Assembly: GCA_022824945.1 (NCBI GenBank)
Contig: JAJDYX010000032.1
Location: forward strand, 1-64,000
DNA from: Candidatus Latescibacterota bacterium
Lineage (GTDB): Bacteria > Latescibacterota > UBA2968
Length of the DNA stretch: 64,000 nt
Direction of reading: 5' to 3'
Shown: positions 26,298-36,333 of the stretch, in pieces
Layout of the letters: every line of letters starts with the position of its first letter
Numbering within the stretch: position 1 is the first letter of the stretch
Made by a program: the position numbers and the translations under genes
The notes under the pieces: generated by a model
The model's input: only the letters and a program-made list of their open reading frames with translations
Told to the model about the DNA's origin: nothing
Databases searched by the model: none

Positions 26298-27218
26298 ATG
26301 ATTTCTGATGAGATGAGAAAACGCATCGCCGCGCTCAATCGCCGCGATTTGAAACACGCAGATGAGGTTTCTGAAGCCGAGGGGCAAGTAGAGCCTGAAG
26401 TCCGTCCTGCCCGTGGAGAGAGACGTATGTCCGATCCCGGTGCGTTGCGCGTGATGGCTACTGCGTCCGATGCGCGATTGCATCTCGCACTGGACGAGGT
26501 GACGCAAGGCGAGGAGATTCATACGTCTGCGGGCACATTTCTGTTGATTGACCAGACAGTTCAAGAGGTACTGCGCGGTGGCGGGCACGCGTTTGGGGCG
26601 CGATACGAACGCGCGATTGGCACATTACATGCGGGCAATGTGCCGCATGATCCGTATGATACGTTTCATTCTTTGATTGATGCGCGCGCCGAAGATGTGA
26701 TTTATGTCGATATTGAGACGACGGGGTTGACGGCTGGTACGCCGCTGTTTTTGATTGGTGTGTTGGGGCATTTTAATGGCGATTTGCGCGTTGTGCAGTT
26801 GCTGGCGCGAGATTATACGGAAGAGGCCGCGTTGTTGTCGCATTTTGTGACTTTGCTGGATGCTTCAAAGGTGATCGTCAGCTTTAATGGCAAGTCGTAC
26901 GATTTGCCCTATATCCGCGACCGGTGTTTGTTTATGGGTGTGTCGTTTCGGCTGCGACAAGCGCATATCGATATGTTGCATGTGGGGCGTCGCATTTGGG
27001 GCAGGCAGTTGCCCAATTGCAAGTTGCAGACTTTGGAACAATATATTTGCCGCCGCACCCGGCAAGGCGATATTCCGGGGGCGGAGATTCCCAATGCGTA
27101 TCACCGGTTTGTTAAGTCGGGAAATGCCGTGCAGATGCGCGATATTTTGCATCACAATGTGCTGGATTTGCTGACGACGACAGAGGTGTTGTTGCGTGTG
27201 ATAGAGGGGGAGAGGTGA
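26298..27218 (+). CDS. RNase H-like/DnaQ-fold 3'-5' exonuclease domain protein (YprB type)
   Basis: About 306 residues. The C-terminal two thirds is an RNase_H_2/YprB-type exonuclease domain. 'VIYVDIETTGLTAGTPLFLIG' holds the first acidic pair Asp138 and Glu140. 'VIVSFNGKSYDLPYIRDRC' holds the next conserved Asp, and 'HHNVLDLLTTTEVL' the last. These residues bind two metal ions in the family. The N-terminal 130 residues match nothing recognised. The ATG at 26298 is preferred to the TTG at 26289; ribosome site evidence is weak for both. No helicase or TPR partner is next to it. Likely role is nucleic acid processing. Confidence 0.75.
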   Translation: MISDEMRKRIAALNRRDLKHADEVSEAEGQVEPEVRPARGERRMSDPGALRVMATASDARLHLALDEVTQGEEIHTSAGTFLLIDQTVQEVLRGGGHAFGARYERAIGTLHAGNVPHDPYDTFHSLIDARAEDVIYVDIETTGLTAGTPLFLIGVLGHFNGDLRVVQLLARDYTEEAALLSHFVTLLDASKVIVSFNGKSYDLPYIRDRCLFMGVSFRLRQAHIDMLHVGRRIWGRQLPNCKLQTLEQYICRRTRQGDIPGAEIPNAYHRFVKSGNAVQMRDILHHNVLDLLTTTEVLLRVIEGER

Positions 27219-27360
27219 GAATTAAAAATTGGGAGTAGAGCGAGCGGACTGCTGGAAATCAGATATGAGCTTTACTGGTGTTTTGCTACGCCAGCGTGGT
27301 CTCACATCTGCTGTGCGTGCGCCTAACTGTTGCTCTCAGTCCCCTCGCCGCCTCTCGCCT

Positions 27361-27394
27361 TTTATCTGTGTCCATCTGTGTCCATCTGTGGTTG
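27361..27394. repeat. dispersed CATCTGTG-type tandem repeat
   Basis: Three units close to 'TCTGTGTCCA' followed by TCTGTGGTTGC, matching the right arm of the repeat at 17395-17426. Located in the 187-bp gap between two converging genes. The same gap also holds an imperfect hairpin (about 27261-27311). Confidence 0.7.
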
Positions 27395-27405
27395 CTTCTC
27401 GCCTT

Positions 27406-29853
<2,448 letters not shown>

Positions 29854-29875
29854 TTATCAGAGAAGGAGACAGATT

Positions 29876-30535
29876 ATGAATATGCGGTGGATCATTGGTT
29901 TATTTTTTATTGGGAGTATTACAGCGCAACAGGTCTGGGCGGAGACTTCATTGGGGTTGCCGGTTGAGGGGGTTCAGACGATTGTTTTGCGCAATGAGGT
30001 GGGGAAGAATCAGATTCGGTTTGTGAGTTCGGCGCCGCTGGAGGAGATCCACGGTACAGCGTCGGAGATTTCGGGTGCGTTGAAGCTGGATCCGGCAAAT
30101 GTGGAGGGTATGACTGGGAAAATTGAGGTGCAGGTTGCGAGTATGGAGACGGGTATTGAGAAGCGCGATGAGCATTTGCATAGCGTAGATTGGTTGGATG
30201 AAAAACAGTTTCCGGTGATTGGGTTTGAGTTTGTGGGGTTGAAGGATGTGTCTGTGGAGGCGGGGGAAGATAGGGCTGTGATTAAGGGTTTGGCAATGGG
30301 GACGTTTTCACTGCACGGCGTGGATCAGGAGATGGAGATTCCTTTTGAGGCGACGTATTTGCTGGCGTCAGAGCAGACAAGGAAGCGTGCGCCAGGAGAT
30401 TTTTTTGTGGTGAAGGGCGAGTTTCAGATTGCGTTGAAGGATTTTGATATTGCAGGTGCGCGCGGGCTGGTGGGCAACCGGGTTGGGAAGAAGATCGATT
30501 TGAAGACAAATTTTTTTGGTTCGACAAGGCGGTGA
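29876..30535 (+). CDS. YceI-family periplasmic protein
   Basis: A 219-residue exported protein with a signal peptide cleaved near residue 22 (QQVWA/ETS). The mature part follows the YceI lipocalin-like pattern: 'NQIRFVSSAPLEEIHGTASEISGAL', 'EVQVASMETGIEKRDEHLHSVDWLDEKQFPVIGFE' and 'IALKDFDIAGA' near the end. YceI proteins bind long isoprenoid or lipid-like molecules in the periplasm. The start has AGAAGGAG 9 nt upstream. A repeat cluster and then a clear terminator (30617) follow, so it is probably a single-gene unit. Confidence 0.88.
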   Translation: MNMRWIIGLFFIGSITAQQVWAETSLGLPVEGVQTIVLRNEVGKNQIRFVSSAPLEEIHGTASEISGALKLDPANVEGMTGKIEVQVASMETGIEKRDEHLHSVDWLDEKQFPVIGFEFVGLKDVSVEAGEDRAVIKGLAMGTFSLHGVDQEMEIPFEATYLLASEQTRKRAPGDFFVVKGEFQIALKDFDIAGARGLVGNRVGKKIDLKTNFFGSTRR

Positions 30536-30550
30536 GACGAGAGAAGCAAC

Positions 30551-30608
30551 CGTAGGGGCGAGGCATGCCTCGCCCGTCATCGCGGCTTGGTTTTGAGCCG
30601 CGATCCAG
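30551..30608. repeat. two dispersed palindromes side by side
   Basis: The 20-bp palindrome of 5463-5482 recurs at 30556-30575 with the same CCGTAG lead. Directly after it is copy 2 of the GTCATCGCGGC/GCCGCGATCCAG hairpin (30576-30608). Confidence 0.85.
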
Positions 30609-30616
30609 TGTTTGCG

Positions 30617-30658
30617 AACTGTGGATGGAAAAATTGATAACCCATTCACAGTTTTTTT
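30617..30658 (+). terminator. intrinsic terminator after yceI-like gene
   Basis: AACTGTGGATGG pairs with CCATTCACAGTT (30617-30628, 30642-30653; 12 bp with one G-T pair) and is followed by a T7 run. Confidence 0.85.
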
Positions 30659-30721
30659 ATAAAAATGCACTAATCCTGAAAAAAATGAAAAAATAAGAGA
30701 TATGCGAAAGGAATCAGATAT

Positions 30722-30832
30722 ATGAGCAATCTTTTTGAATTGCCATTACAACCGCAATGGTGTTATCATAAAAGAGCCGCTGACAAGACTCGGCTAAGTC
30801 AACTGTCAGCGGCAGCAAATATCTCAAGCTGA
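30722..30832 (+). CDS. possible 36-residue peptide overlapping an RNA hairpin
   Basis: A short frame, MSNLFELPLQ... to TGA, has AAAGGA 10 nt before the ATG. It overlaps a perfect 10-bp inverted repeat GCCGCTGACA/TGTCAGCGGC (30776-30785, 30804-30813), and a second hairpin TCTCAAG/CTTGAGA follows. It might be a real small peptide of the export locus or simply structured non-coding DNA. No family is known to me. The 30660-31036 gap otherwise holds only the palindromes and promoter listed below. Confidence 0.25.
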   Translation: MSNLFELPLQPQWCYHKRAADKTRLSQLSAAANISS

Positions 30833-30893
30833 TAACTTGAGAAGGTTAGACTAAGGTAGCGACCTGAAGAGCGATTGTCAATGCAAAGTAAAA

Positions 30894-30939
30894 GAACATA
30901 ATGTTCAATCGAAAAGTGAAAAGTGAACAATATGTTCAC
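30894..30939. promoter_or_regulatory. paired palindromic activator sites upstream of the sigma54 promoter
   Basis: Two copies of GAACA-N3-TGTTC, at 30894-30906 and 30923-30939 (the second extended to GTGAACA/TGTTCAC). Centres are 31 bp apart, about three helical turns. They lie roughly 100-145 bp upstream of the -24 box, the usual position for enhancer-binding-protein sites. Confidence 0.6.
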
Positions 30940-31037
30940 CTCTTAATGCGATATTCAAGCCTGGCTTTTATCCTAAAATACTCTCTATATGAAATAAAAA
31001 TAATACTTTACAAAAAATATCATCTAAAAAATCCACA

Positions 31038-31054
31038 TTGGCACACATTTTGCA
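31038..31054 (+). promoter_or_regulatory. sigma54 (RpoN) promoter of the export locus
   Basis: TTGGCAC-ACATT-TTGCA with GG (31040-31041) and GC (31052-31053) separated by exactly 10 bp. It is 73 bp before the regulator gene and in line with the six-gene cluster. Confidence 0.8.
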
Positions 31055-31126
31055 TATATCTGTTTAAGTAATGAAAAATCTGTGTTGCCATAAATCAATT
31101 ATTTTTTTACTTAAGGAGACATACGT

Positions 31127-31963
31127 TTGCGAAAATATATGACAGTTCCTCCTCGTGCCGATCATTCGCGTCCTGATCTGAACACGCAGAAAATTCTGAT
31201 TATAGATCACGACACTCGCGTTCTCTCGACCCTTGTAGGATTCTTGAATGATGAACCTTATGATGTGCTCACAGCGGAAAATGGAAAAGAAGGGCTTGAA
31301 ATTTTAAGACGAGAGAAGATTGTAGTGGCTGTCGCTGAAATGTATATGGCAGGTCTCGATGGGGTCGTACTTTTAGAGCGCGTTGCAGCAGATAACATTC
31401 AGACAAATATCCTGATCATGGGAAGCCTCTTGTTCATGGAAGTAACGAAAGAAATAATCACAGCAGGTGCTGTGGGCGTACTGGATAAACCGATTGTGAA
31501 GGACAAATTTTTGGCAGAGGTCAAAGACTGTATCCTGCTGAATGAAGTGGGATACAGCGGGTCTCGGGTCCGTGAAACATCTCGTTTACTGCCCAGATCC
31601 TTTCAACGACCATTGAACGCTGGTCGAGAGAAAGTTTCACCAGAGGCGTTGGAATCATTTTTGGAGGAGCGTTACAGAGATCCAGATCTGAATTTTGAAG
31701 ACCTCACGCTCTATTTTGATATCTCGCTGTCGCGTGGTCACGCGCTGTTTAGAAAATATTTTGACAAGACTTACGGTGAAAAACTGAGGGAGGTCAGAAT
31801 ATCGCATGCAGAGCATTTTTTGACGGGATCATCTTATCTTATACATGAAATTGCACGCCAGTGTGGATTTCGTTCACCAAGTCTTTTCTGTGTGACTTTC
31901 AAGAGGGTACATGGGATTTCTCCTACCCAGTACCGCAAAAAAGTTAGACTGGGAGAGATTTAG
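31127..31963 (+). CDS. receiver-like/AraC-type transcription regulator with Glu at the phosphorylation site
   Basis: A 278-residue protein. Residues about 21-135 have the response-regulator receiver pattern: acidic pair Asp27/Asp29 ('IIDHDTRVL'), Ser100 and Lys121 ('LDKPI'). The phospho-acceptor Asp is replaced by Glu71 ('VAVAEMYMAGLDG'), so normal phosphorylation is unlikely and the domain may be permanently active or sense something else. The C-terminal part (about 185-278) is an AraC-type double helix-turn-helix, with 'IHEIARQCGFRSPSLFCVTFKRVHGISPTQYRKKV' split here as the classic final HTH. The TTG at 31127 is chosen since AAGGAG lies 8 nt before it, while the ATG at 31139 is too far. First gene of the cluster behind the sigma54 promoter; not itself an AAA+ sigma54 activator. 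Confidence 0.85.
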   Translation: MRKYMTVPPRADHSRPDLNTQKILIIDHDTRVLSTLVGFLNDEPYDVLTAENGKEGLEILRREKIVVAVAEMYMAGLDGVVLLERVAADNIQTNILIMGSLLFMEVTKEIITAGAVGVLDKPIVKDKFLAEVKDCILLNEVGYSGSRVRETSRLLPRSFQRPLNAGREKVSPEALESFLEERYRDPDLNFEDLTLYFDISLSRGHALFRKYFDKTYGEKLREVRISHAEHFLTGSSYLIHEIARQCGFRSPSLFCVTFKRVHGISPTQYRKKVRLGEI

Positions 31964-32040
31964 TCGTTTTCGGAAGATGTTTGAGTTGAATGTTCATTTG
32001 TCTGAGCCAAATTCACTTTTAACAGCGGGCTGAATGAGTT

Positions 32041-33327
32041 ATGGCACATAGTGAAAAGATTGTAAAGTTCAGTGGCTATCCACAAAAAGATGTGTCTTTT
32101 GAAAACACAGAGGCACAGGAAGCTCTCTCAACTTCGGGGATTGGTTTCCGGTTTGTGCGCTATTTTTTGCTCACTATTTTGTGCGTAGTGGGAAGCATGG
32201 TCGCGCTGATTGGTCTTTTGGGATGGCATCTGGGCATGGAAATTACAGTTGCAGGACAAGGTCGCTTGCAGCCTACCGCGCGTTATGAAGTGAAAGCGCA
32301 ACGCTCAGGCTTGATCCAAACGGTTCATGTGCAACACGGGCGAGAGATCAAACAGGGTGATTTGATGCTGACATTAAATGATACCGATTTACGAACAGAA
32401 TTGGAGCAACTCGAACATGAACTGGCGATGAATCAAAATCGGCGTGTGGCTCTGGTCTCAGAATTGCAACGTGAGCGTGCTGTTTTGGAAACAGAGATTG
32501 CACGGGCTGAAGTGGCGTATGAGACCGCGAAGTTGCAATTGGAACAGGTTCGTCAAGAATACCAGATCTACCGCAAATACGCGCCGTATCGCGAGGATGG
32601 GAGTGTGCGGCCTCCTGTTGATACGTTGATTCCGATTCGGGTACACCAGACGCGGGTACAGCATGCAGAAGTAGAAATTGAGCGGGCAAAACGACGGCTG
32701 TTTGCTTTGGACAATCGCAAGCAGGAACTTGGAACACTGGAGCAGATGTATGAAAAATTACAGGTCAGCCATCGCCTTGTCAAAACGCGTTTGGAACAGA
32801 TGAAGATATACGCGCCTGTTTCTGGAACTGTGTTGACACGCAATTTGGATAAACGCGAGGGAGATCGTATTGAGGCAGGTGAAGCTGTGATTGAATTGGC
32901 CGAATTGCACAGTTGGCAAGCTGAGGTAATGATTCAAGAAGTGGATATTCCCAAGGTGAAAGAGGGACATAAGGTGCGAATATATGTGAATGCTTTTCCA
33001 CACATGGAATACAAAGTGTTTGAGGGAGAAGTGACGGACGTGCCGAGAAAACCCGAACCCATCACACCTATGGGTGCCGGTCTCGTGCCGGGCGGTATGA
33101 GTACTGTTTATCCGGTGAAGGTCAGTGTGATAGATCCCCATTTATCCGATGGTGACAAAGAATGTCCGCTCGCTTATGGCATGGGTGTCGAAGCCAAAAT
33201 CGTGACAGAACGCGGTCCTATCGTTGACTTGCTGTGGAAGAAGTTTTTGAAAACCGTAGGCAAAATTGGTCGTCCGGAGATTTATCGGTTGGAAGAACCC
33301 CTTGAAACTGTACAGACTGGGAACTGA
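32041..33327 (+). CDS. HlyD-family membrane fusion (periplasmic adaptor) protein
   Basis: 428 residues: an N-terminal cytoplasmic tail of about 40 residues, one transmembrane helix (about 41-63), then the first half of a biotinyl-lipoyl-like domain ('AQRSGLIQTVHVQHGREIKQGD'), a long alpha-helical coiled coil (about 115-260), the second half ('QMKIYAPVSGTVL'), and a C-terminal beta-barrel domain. This is the layout of type I secretion and bacteriocin exporter adaptors (HlyD, CvaA). Together with the ABC protein that starts 2 bp after its stop it should form an export complex. 77 bp separate it from the regulator gene; its ribosome site is weak. Confidence 0.9.
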   Translation: MAHSEKIVKFSGYPQKDVSFENTEAQEALSTSGIGFRFVRYFLLTILCVVGSMVALIGLLGWHLGMEITVAGQGRLQPTARYEVKAQRSGLIQTVHVQHGREIKQGDLMLTLNDTDLRTELEQLEHELAMNQNRRVALVSELQRERAVLETEIARAEVAYETAKLQLEQVRQEYQIYRKYAPYREDGSVRPPVDTLIPIRVHQTRVQHAEVEIERAKRRLFALDNRKQELGTLEQMYEKLQVSHRLVKTRLEQMKIYAPVSGTVLTRNLDKREGDRIEAGEAVIELAELHSWQAEVMIQEVDIPKVKEGHKVRIYVNAFPHMEYKVFEGEVTDVPRKPEPITPMGAGLVPGGMSTVYPVKVSVIDPHLSDGDKECPLAYGMGVEAKIVTERGPIVDLLWKKFLKTVGKIGRPEIYRLEEPLETVQTGN

Positions 33328-33329
33328 AG

Positions 33330-35045
33330 ATGCGTCAGATATTCAAAATCATCAAAATGCTCCGTCCTTACTGGCGGTTTATCTTCCAATCTATCCTCGT
33401 GGGTATCATGGTCATGTTCTTGCAAATCCCAGGACCGTACATCACCAAGGTTTTGATCGATGACGTGTATCCCCACAAAGACTACACGCTCCTGACCTTC
33501 ATCCTGATTATAGGTGCTGTGCTTTCGACGGGGTTGGGATTTACAAGTCTGTTGAGCACTTATTTCGCGCGTTACGTAGGTGTCAACATGGGACTGGATT
33601 TCAAATCTCGATTCTATTACCATTTACAATCGCAGGACTTCGGCTTTTTCGACAATCGCCAGACCGGCGAAATTATGTCTCGATCCAAGGATATGGACAG
33701 TTCTATCAGTAGTACCATACGGATGGTAAACAGCGTGATTATAAATATCCTTCAGGTGCTCATTTTTCCACCTATTTTGCTCTACATCAACTGGAAACTT
33801 GCGTTGATCAGTCTGGCGGTGCTGCCTTTTGATACCGTGTTGATTATGGTTTCAAAAAAATATCTTAGCAGAGTATCAAAAAAAGTCACTGAAGAATCTG
33901 CCGAATTATCGGCTAAGTATTATGAATCGCTTTCGGGCATTCGCACTATGCAAGCACTGGGACTGGAAGCCGCGTTTTATCACAAGATCAGGGATCTTAT
34001 TCTGAGTGTTTCAAAATTGCGAATCCAATCAACGCATTTAAGCGGTGGATTTGGTTTTATAGGGTCGTTGGTGAAAACAGCAGGTACTTTGGCTTATGGC
34101 TGGTATGGCTGGACACAAGTTCTGAATGGCAATCTCTCTCTGGGTAGTTATATGGCATTTACGGGTTATGTGGGGTATCTTTACGGTCCAATTGGCAATC
34201 TCATCGGCCTTGTAGGGCAGGTTGAAATGGCTCTGGTTCGCATCAATCGCTTTTTTGAAGTCTATGACCTGAGACCCGAAATCCAGGATCGTCCCGATAT
34301 GACCGCCTTGCCCCAGGTGCGCGGTGAGATCGATTTTCACAATGTGAGTTTTTCGTATCAAGAAGATCAACCTGTTTTGCACCGTATTGACCTGCACATC
34401 CCAGCGCAGACCACCATTGCTCTGGTCGGCAAAAGCGGGTCTGGCAAATCAACACTTGCAAAATTGATCCCGAGATTTTATGATCCGCAAGAGGGATATG
34501 TGTCTATTGATGGGTATGATATTCGGAACTATCGCTTGAAATCCATCCGTCAGCAGGTGGGATTTGCCATGCAGGGCAGCACCTTGTTTCAGGGTAGTAT
34601 TTTAGATAACCTAACCTTTGGGCACGATATACCTATGCGAGATGTTCAGGCTGCGACACAGGCTGCGTATATTCATGACTTTATTGCGTCATTGCCTGAG
34701 GGTTATGAAACACTGGTAGGCGAACAGGGCGCGCAGATGTCTGAAGGACAGAAACAGCGCATTGCCCTATCGCGAGTGCTGTTGATGGACACCCCCATCC
34801 TGATTTTAGATGAACCCACCGCCGCTCTGGATATGGAATCCGAATATCATATTCAAGAGGCATTGAAAACTGTGCGACAAGGCAGAACCACCATCATCAT
34901 CGCACATCGGCTCTCAACCATTCAAAACGCAGATGAGATTGTGGTATTGGATGAGGGACAAATCGCAGAGCGGGGCACGCACGAGCGGTTAGCCATGCAA
35001 GATGGGGTTTATGCTCATTTGTATGAAAAAACGGCGAGAATATAA
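33330..35045 (+). CDS. ABC exporter, fused permease-ATPase, partner of the HlyD-like protein
   Basis: A 571-residue half-transporter. The membrane domain is about residues 15-300; the ATPase has Walker A GKSGSGKST at 367-375, Walker B 'ILILDEPTAALD' and H-loop 'IIAHRLST'. The signature is MSEGQ at 470-474 in place of LSGGQ, a substitution also met in some natural exporters. No C39 peptidase domain is present, so any leader removal must be done by another protein. Only 2 bp separate it from the HlyD-like gene, which strongly suggests one complex. An outer-membrane TolC-like channel is not encoded nearby. The following small protein is the best candidate cargo. Confidence 0.92.
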   Translation: MRQIFKIIKMLRPYWRFIFQSILVGIMVMFLQIPGPYITKVLIDDVYPHKDYTLLTFILIIGAVLSTGLGFTSLLSTYFARYVGVNMGLDFKSRFYYHLQSQDFGFFDNRQTGEIMSRSKDMDSSISSTIRMVNSVIINILQVLIFPPILLYINWKLALISLAVLPFDTVLIMVSKKYLSRVSKKVTEESAELSAKYYESLSGIRTMQALGLEAAFYHKIRDLILSVSKLRIQSTHLSGGFGFIGSLVKTAGTLAYGWYGWTQVLNGNLSLGSYMAFTGYVGYLYGPIGNLIGLVGQVEMALVRINRFFEVYDLRPEIQDRPDMTALPQVRGEIDFHNVSFSYQEDQPVLHRIDLHIPAQTTIALVGKSGSGKSTLAKLIPRFYDPQEGYVSIDGYDIRNYRLKSIRQQVGFAMQGSTLFQGSILDNLTFGHDIPMRDVQAATQAAYIHDFIASLPEGYETLVGEQGAQMSEGQKQRIALSRVLLMDTPILILDEPTAALDMESEYHIQEALKTVRQGRTTIIIAHRLSTIQNADEIVVLDEGQIAERGTHERLAMQDGVYAHLYEKTARI

Positions 35046-35144
35046 AACAAGAATTTTTGTGTTTCAAGCATTAGATGAACTCACAATCATAAAATTTGTA
35101 AGTCCTTCGGGGTGTTCACGCTATTTATTGAAAGGAGTTTTCAA

Positions 35145-35540
35145 ATGCCCAAATCTGAAGTAGAACGATGGAAAGACGATATAGCTGCTGAGGATTATGT
35201 TTGTGGTTCGAATCCGTCTTTATGTGGTCCAGATTATGATCCAAACTGGGAAACTCAATCGTTAAATCTTGGACCAGAACTTTATGTGGATAGCTCCGGA
35301 ATTCACTTCCAGACTACGCAGTATGATACTATCCGGGGTAGTCATACAGAACGAACTACTGTAACCGAGTCACTCAATTTCCCATTCTCCGGATCGAGCA
35401 CAGTGACTACGGTATCTGCCGATAGTACGTACTACGTAACCACTTTTTCTACCCCTGTGGGATTCACGCGTAAAACAGAAACAGCGGTACCAGTGCCAGA
35501 AACTGACACCGATGATGAGAAAAAGGATACTGGCGATTAA
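35145..35540 (+). CDS. Ser/Thr-rich 131-residue protein, candidate exported substrate
   Basis: The ATG at 35145 has AAAGGAG 8 nt upstream. The N-terminal 34 residues ('MPKSEVERWKDDIAAEDYVC...') are charged, helical and contain Cys20 and Cys27 in a 'C-GSNPSL-C' loop. Residues about 50-118 are rich in Ser and Thr with alternating hydrophobic positions ('TVTTVSADSTYYVTTFSTPV'), as in a beta-rich or adhesive domain. The last 12 residues are strongly acidic. It has no Sec signal, no double-Gly leader and no known family. Location between the ABC exporter and a CPBP protease suggests it is the cargo; this is inference. An acidic N-terminal 'leader' plus core would also fit a ribosomally made peptide precursor. 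Confidence 0.7.
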   Translation: MPKSEVERWKDDIAAEDYVCGSNPSLCGPDYDPNWETQSLNLGPELYVDSSGIHFQTTQYDTIRGSHTERTTVTESLNFPFSGSSTVTTVSADSTYYVTTFSTPVGFTRKTETAVPVPETDTDDEKKDTGD

Positions 35541-35565
35541 TACCTGTAGGTAGAGAGGAATAATC

Positions 35566-36333
35566 ATGGGCGTGAACATCTCTCGAAGGACCTGTTCTGA
35601 TGATTGGCCGGTATCACTCTCACTCTCGCTACGCTCTGGTTTAATTCTGTTGCTCGTTGCAATGCTCACCAACAGAATATGGATCTATTCCCGTATCGTT
35701 CTTCGTCCCCATATATCTTCCGATACTGCATTGGACTGGATTGTAGAAGTAGGGATTTTAGGTCTCATAACCGTCGTAATGGGGGTTGCTGTACATTTTA
35801 TCACAGGTGTGTCAATCACTAAAATTTTGGGTCTCCAAAAGTCCGATTCAAAAGACTTACTCAAGTGGGGTTATGTTGCGCTTGCAGCAACTTCATTCAA
35901 TCTGGCTTTGGAGATTCCTTCAGGTTTTGGACCACAGTATGAATCTGAGCTTTGGTTCATATTCATACGCATGATCAGATCGGTTCTTTTGATTCCATTT
36001 TATGAGGAACTCATTTATCGTTTCCTGATTTACGGTATCATAAGACCTCGATTTGGTCGGTGGCCCGCTGCGATTTTATCAACGATCATTTTTGTATTCA
36101 TTCATCAGTCAGTTCAGCGAGCACTGGTAGCATATTCCCTGACGATTGTCTTTCTCTTTTTAACTCATTTTGCTTTTGGTCTTTTAGCTGCCTATTTGTA
36201 CGAAACCAGACGCTCGCTCTTGCCCTGTATTGTAATCCATGCAGTAGCAAATCTAACCTACCACAGTGCGCCTTTGATTGGCTACCTCATCGGGGGAACA
36301 ATTGCCAAGACGGAGCCGCCAGTGTTGCCATGA
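35566..36333 (+). CDS. CPBP-family (CaaX/Abi) intramembrane glutamic metalloprotease
   Basis: A 255-residue polytopic membrane protein. The catalytic pattern is complete: E147-E148-xxx-R152 in 'YEELIYRFL', His180 in 'FVFIHQS', and His225...Asn229 in 'IHAVANL'. CPBP proteins act as membrane proteases; in bacteriocin loci they process leaders or give immunity, elsewhere they help localise proteins. It is 25 bp after the Ser/Thr-rich gene and its stop overlaps the TPR gene start (ATGA), so the three are co-translated. The obvious guess is maturation of the neighbouring small protein or protection against it. Confidence 0.85.
   Translation: MGVNISRRTCSDDWPVSLSLSLRSGLILLLVAMLTNRIWIYSRIVLRPHISSDTALDWIVEVGILGLITVVMGVAVHFITGVSITKILGLQKSDSKDLLKWGYVALAATSFNLALEIPSGFGPQYESELWFIFIRMIRSVLLIPFYEELIYRFLIYGIIRPRFGRWPAAILSTIIFVFIHQSVQRALVAYSLTIVFLFLTHFAFGLLAAYLYETRRSLLPCIVIHAVANLTYHSAPLIGYLIGGTIAKTEPPVLP

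Noticed and set aside
30536..31036. tRNA or known riboswitch in the gap before the export locus
   Set aside because: Hairpins present but no cloverleaf, CCA end or recognised aptamer.
36060..36329. 90-codon extension of the TPR gene into the CPBP gene
   Set aside because: Overlaps the catalytic His region of CPBP in another frame; the ATGA overlap at 36330 is the natural start.
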